Assembly: GCA_963763135.1 (NCBI GenBank)
Contig: CAVXNJ010000010.1
Span: 310,001 to 374,000 of the forward strand
DNA from: JANMZO01 sp963763135
GTDB taxonomy: Bacteria; Actinomycetota; Acidimicrobiia; Acidimicrobiales; JANYDT01
Direction: 5' to 3'
DNA length: 64,000 nt
Shown here: positions 61,526 to 64,000 of the stretch, in pieces
Numbering within the stretch: position 1 is the stretch's first letter
How the letters are laid out: every line of letters begins with the position of its first letter
The notes under the pieces: model-generated
Database searches by the model: none
The model's input: only the letters and a program-made list of their open reading frames with translations
What the model was told of the DNA's origin: nothing
Position numbers and translations under genes: made by a program

Positions 61526-62247
61526 GCCGGCACCGGGGTCGCGGTAAGCAGGCCGTCGCGTATGGTGACGCTGCGCTGAAAGTGAGAAGCGACTTCCGGT
61601 TCGTGGGTGATGACGACAATCGTGAGGCCGGCCTCGTGGAGGCCGGCGAACACATCAAGAACCGTGGCGGTGGTCGCCGTGTCGAGGTTTCCCGTTGGCT
61701 CGTCGCAGAGCAACAGTGACGGTCTGGAGGCGATCGCCCTCGCGATCGCAACGCGCTGACGCTCACCACCCGACAATTCCGTCGGCCGGAACTCCATCCG
61801 ATGCTGGAGCCCGACACGCTCAAGTGCTTCCTCGGCCTGTTCCCGACGACCCCGCCGATCGGCGCGGCCTGACAGTGTGGTGCGGTACACGTCGCACAGT
61901 TCGACGTTCTCCCGCACACTGCGGTGCGACAGCAGGTGAAACGACTGGAAGACGAACCCGATCTCGCTGCCGCGAACTGCGGTGCGTCCGGCATCGCTGA
62001 GTTTGGCCACGTCCACGCCGTTCAGCAGATACGTGCCGGTTGTCGCGACATCAAGGCAACCCACCACATTCAGGAGGGTCGATTTGCCTGAGCCGGACGG
62101 ACCGACAATGGCAAGCGACTCGCCTCGCTCGATCGTGAGGTCCACATGACGAAGCGCATGGACTTCGGTCTGCCCGGACACGTAAACCTTGGAGACATCG
62201 GTCAGATCGACGACCGGTACGCCACGATCCCGCGGCATCCCGTTCAC
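61522..62247 (-). CDS. MacB/LolD-type ABC ATPase
   Basis: 241 residues from GTG 62247 overlapping the adaptor's stop (ATG 62238 possible). Walker A GPSGSGKST, Q-loop FVFQSFH, signature LSGGERQR, Walker B LLLCDEPTGNLD and H-loop VITHEPE. It energises the MacB-type permease next to it. Confidence 0.93.
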   Translation of the reverse strand: MNGMPRDRGVPVVDLTDVSKVYVSGQTEVHALRHVDLTIERGESLAIVGPSGSGKSTLLNVVGCLDVATTGTYLLNGVDVAKLSDAGRTAVRGSEIGFVFQSFHLLSHRSVRENVELCDVYRTTLSGRADRRGRREQAEEALERVGLQHRMEFRPTELSGGERQRVAIARAIASRPSLLLCDEPTGNLDTATTATVLDVFAGLHEAGLTIVVITHEPEVASHFQRSVTIRDGLLTATPVPA

Positions 62248-64000
62248 GACGCCGCCGAATCCGCGACCGTATCCGGGTCGGTGCCAGCAACCGTGTCAGA
62301 CGACGAACCCGCCCCTCCTTCATCCTGCGGCTCCGTCACCGCCTCGACGTCAGTGGGTGTGGCGGTGCCGACCACCACCTGCGAACCCTCCTCCAGTTTC
62401 CCGTTCACCGGCGTAACGGCGACAAGTCCTTCCGCCGCCAAGCCCACCCGCACGGTGACGAAGCGGGTCGGGGCGCCGGGTGTGTCTTCAACCTCAACCC
62501 GGCTGGTGCCGTCAGCGGCCGCCGAGACAGCGGGCGTTGGGACCGCTAGCACGGGGCCGCCAGTGGACCGGACCGGCACCGTGATCTTCACTGACTGCCC
62601 GTTCAGCGAACTGAGGCCGGGCCGGCGAAGCACACCGAGACGCGGACCGTTCTCGTCGTCTGCACTCGTCTGATCGTCGGTACCTGAAGCTGACTTGGAA
62701 TTTGCGTCGTCGGACCCGTTCGCGTCGGATGCTCCCTCGTCCGGGGTGATCTCCATGTAGACCTTTGTGGCGTCGACGCCGTCCGTGCCGGGCGTGGTGG
62801 CGAGTTCGGAGATGTACCCGGCCAACGAGATGTCGAAGTCGCTTGCGTCGATTTGAACCTTGTCGCCCACGTGGGCGAGCTGAGCGTCAGCCAGATCGAG
62901 CGACGAGTCGACCGCCAGGCGCGAGGTGGTGACGGTCATGACGGCACCCGTTGCGATCTCGCCGCGTGCCAGCTTCGTGGTGTCGATTCGCAACGGAAGC
63001 GTCGGGAAGAACACCACCTCGTTCGCCGGCACAACGATTCCGACCTCCGCCTCCAAATCAGCGAGCTCCGCATCGGCACGAAGTTTCGCCTGCTCGGCCG
63101 AACGGACCTGAGCTGAAGCAGAGGTGGTGTCAGCGGGGTTGGTTGACGTCTTTCGGGCCGCCTCCGCGATAGCCAGCTGCGCTTGCGCCGCGCGTCGGGT
63201 TTCTGCGATCTGACGTTGCGCGACGGGCACGCCCGCGGTGGCTTGATTGAGATCCGATTGTGCTTGACGGGCGGCCTGATCGGACTGGGCGAGTTTCGTG
63301 GTGGCGTCGGCGACCGCCTGCTCCCGGTCAGCCATCGACCGTTGCGCTTTGACGACGTCGCGTTCTGCCCGTTCAACCGCCAAGTGCGCATCAGCCAACG
63401 CCTGTTGAGCAACGGCTACCGCGTTGGCCGCATCGTCCACGGCATTTTTGCGGGTATCGAGGTTTCGCTGTGCCTGACGCGTGGCGCTCTGGGCCGAGCG
63501 CAATCCGCTCTTGGCCTGACGCACACCGGCTTCGGCCGAGGCGATGTTCGCTTTGCGACCCTCCTCGTCGACCGTAAAAGTGTTGTTCCCCTGCGGAACG
63601 AGTTTCGCAGGCGTGTTGTTTGCGGTGTCGAGGGCCTGCTGTGCTCGGGCCACCGCGTCGTTCGCGTCCTGCTCCGAGAGCTGCGTGTCAGCGAGGGCCC
63701 GTTCGGCGTCATCGATCGCGGTCTGCGCATCGGGAACACCTTGGCGAGCTTTGACCACACCCCGCTCGGCCTGAGCGACGGCCGCCTGCGCCTTCGCCAC
63801 TCCAGCCTGAGCGTCGTCGATCGGTGATGAGTCAGTGGCATCGGAACGCGCCCGGTCCAACGCGGTGCGGGCATCATCGAGGCTCCGCTGAGCAACCTGG
63901 ACCGCGACCGCTTTGGCATCGACAGCCGTCTGTGCCGCGCTCAGTTGCTTGGCCGCGTCGTCGTTCAGACCGTCGAGCTTGGCCCGGGCGGTGGCGACCT
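62244..64000 (-). CDS. MacA/HlyD-like membrane-fusion adaptor with very long coiled coil (N-terminus outside window)
   Basis: The frame is open to the right edge, so the N-terminus is missing. The visible ~585 residues begin with over 300 residues of Ala/Gln/Val-rich heptads (VAQAERGV, AVARAQQAL, AQSDQAARQAQ), an exceptionally long alpha-hairpin. This is followed by beta-barrel and lipoyl-like domains (VGIVVPANEVVFF, LAHVGDKVQI, LEEGSQVVVG) and an Asp/Ser/Gly-rich tail. HlyD/MacA adaptors link an ABC pump to outer layers. It is coupled to the ATPase by overlap. Confidence 0.85.
   Translation of the reverse strand, partial: VATARAKLDGLNDDAAKQLSAAQTAVDAKAVAVQVAQRSLDDARTALDRARSDATDSSPIDDAQAGVAKAQAAVAQAERGVVKARQGVPDAQTAIDDAERALADTQLSEQDANDAVARAQQALDTANNTPAKLVPQGNNTFTVDEEGRKANIASAEAGVRQAKSGLRSAQSATRQAQRNLDTRKNAVDDAANAVAVAQQALADAHLAVERAERDVVKAQRSMADREQAVADATTKLAQSDQAARQAQSDLNQATAGVPVAQRQIAETRRAAQAQLAIAEAARKTSTNPADTTSASAQVRSAEQAKLRADAELADLEAEVGIVVPANEVVFFPTLPLRIDTTKLARGEIATGAVMTVTTSRLAVDSSLDLADAQLAHVGDKVQIDASDFDISLAGYISELATTPGTDGVDATKVYMEITPDEGASDANGSDDANSKSASGTDDQTSADDENGPRLGVLRRPGLSSLNGQSVKITVPVRSTGGPVLAVPTPAVSAAADGTSRVEVEDTPGAPTRFVTVRVGLAAEGLVAVTPVNGKLEEGSQVVVGTATPTDVEAVTEPQDEGGAGSSSDTVAGTDPDTVADSAAS

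Overview
The window reads as a chromosomal segment of a GC-rich, free-living actinobacterium, most probably of the class Acidimicrobiia (an Ilumatobacter-like heterotroph). This is inference from gene content: family III CoA-transferases, Baeyer-Villiger-type monooxygenases, an F420/LLM-type oxidoreductase, a 13E12-type DUF222/HNH endonuclease, secreted Thr/Pro-rich proteins, many GTG starts and at least two promoters with leaderless geometry. No rRNA, tRNA, CRISPR array, prophage or plasmid function was recognised.

Layout. 1-3.8 kb: end of a sensor histidine kinase, a secreted Thr-rich protein, ApbE and a convergent ATP-grasp protein. 4-9.3 kb: a CoA-transferase, an HNH endonuclease behind a LexA-like box, a decayed IS30 transposase and a frameshifted glycerophosphodiesterase. 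8.6-13.2 kb: a MarR regulator, a (frameshifted) diiron oxygenase, its ferredoxin-reductase and a flavin monooxygenase, with matching dyad operators. 13.3-23 kb: a phosphoesterase, a frameshifted baeRF-like protein, a phytanoyl-CoA dioxygenase, a double-length CoA-transferase, an acyl-CoA dehydrogenase, a winged-helix protein, DUF2165 and an enoyl-CoA hydratase: catabolism of lipids or other acyl-CoA substrates. 23-28.5 kb: a folate cyclo-ligase-like protein and a leftward operon trehalase-GntR-ABC permease-solute-binding lipoprotein. 28.6-33.6 kb: a Rieske fusion protein, a MarR regulator, an aromatic-ammonia-lyase homologue with altered active site, an S51 peptidase and a bacterial Tsr3/DTW-like protein. 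33.7-42.1 kb: an aldehyde dehydrogenase, a nucleotidyltransferase, an LLM oxidoreductase, a secreted protein, a HEAT protein, a zinc ribbon, a cation/proton antiporter and a MetF-like protein with an N-terminal Cys cluster. 42.2-48.8 kb: a 1107-residue protein best explained as PPi-dependent PEP carboxykinase, an M20 peptidase and phosphoglucomutase. 48.8-52 kb: a 60-bp duplicated element ahead of an FtsX-FtsX-ATPase ABC operon. 52-64 kb: a second flavin monooxygenase, a secreted protein, a methyltransferase, a leftward envelope-glycolipid operon (GT2, a polytopic protein, a frameshifted flippase-like protein), a lipase and a MacAB-like operon running off the right edge.

How the parts fit. 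The recurring theme is oxidative attack on lipophilic substrates (diiron oxygenase, two flavin monooxygenases, Rieske protein, PhyH dioxygenase) followed by CoA activation and beta-oxidation, under local MarR control. Central carbon genes (PPi-PEPCK, Pgm, trehalase) and two ABC export systems complete the picture. Four otherwise intact genes each carry one apparent extra base; this uniform sign suggests either assembly error or active pseudogenisation and should be resolved before any of them is called dead.
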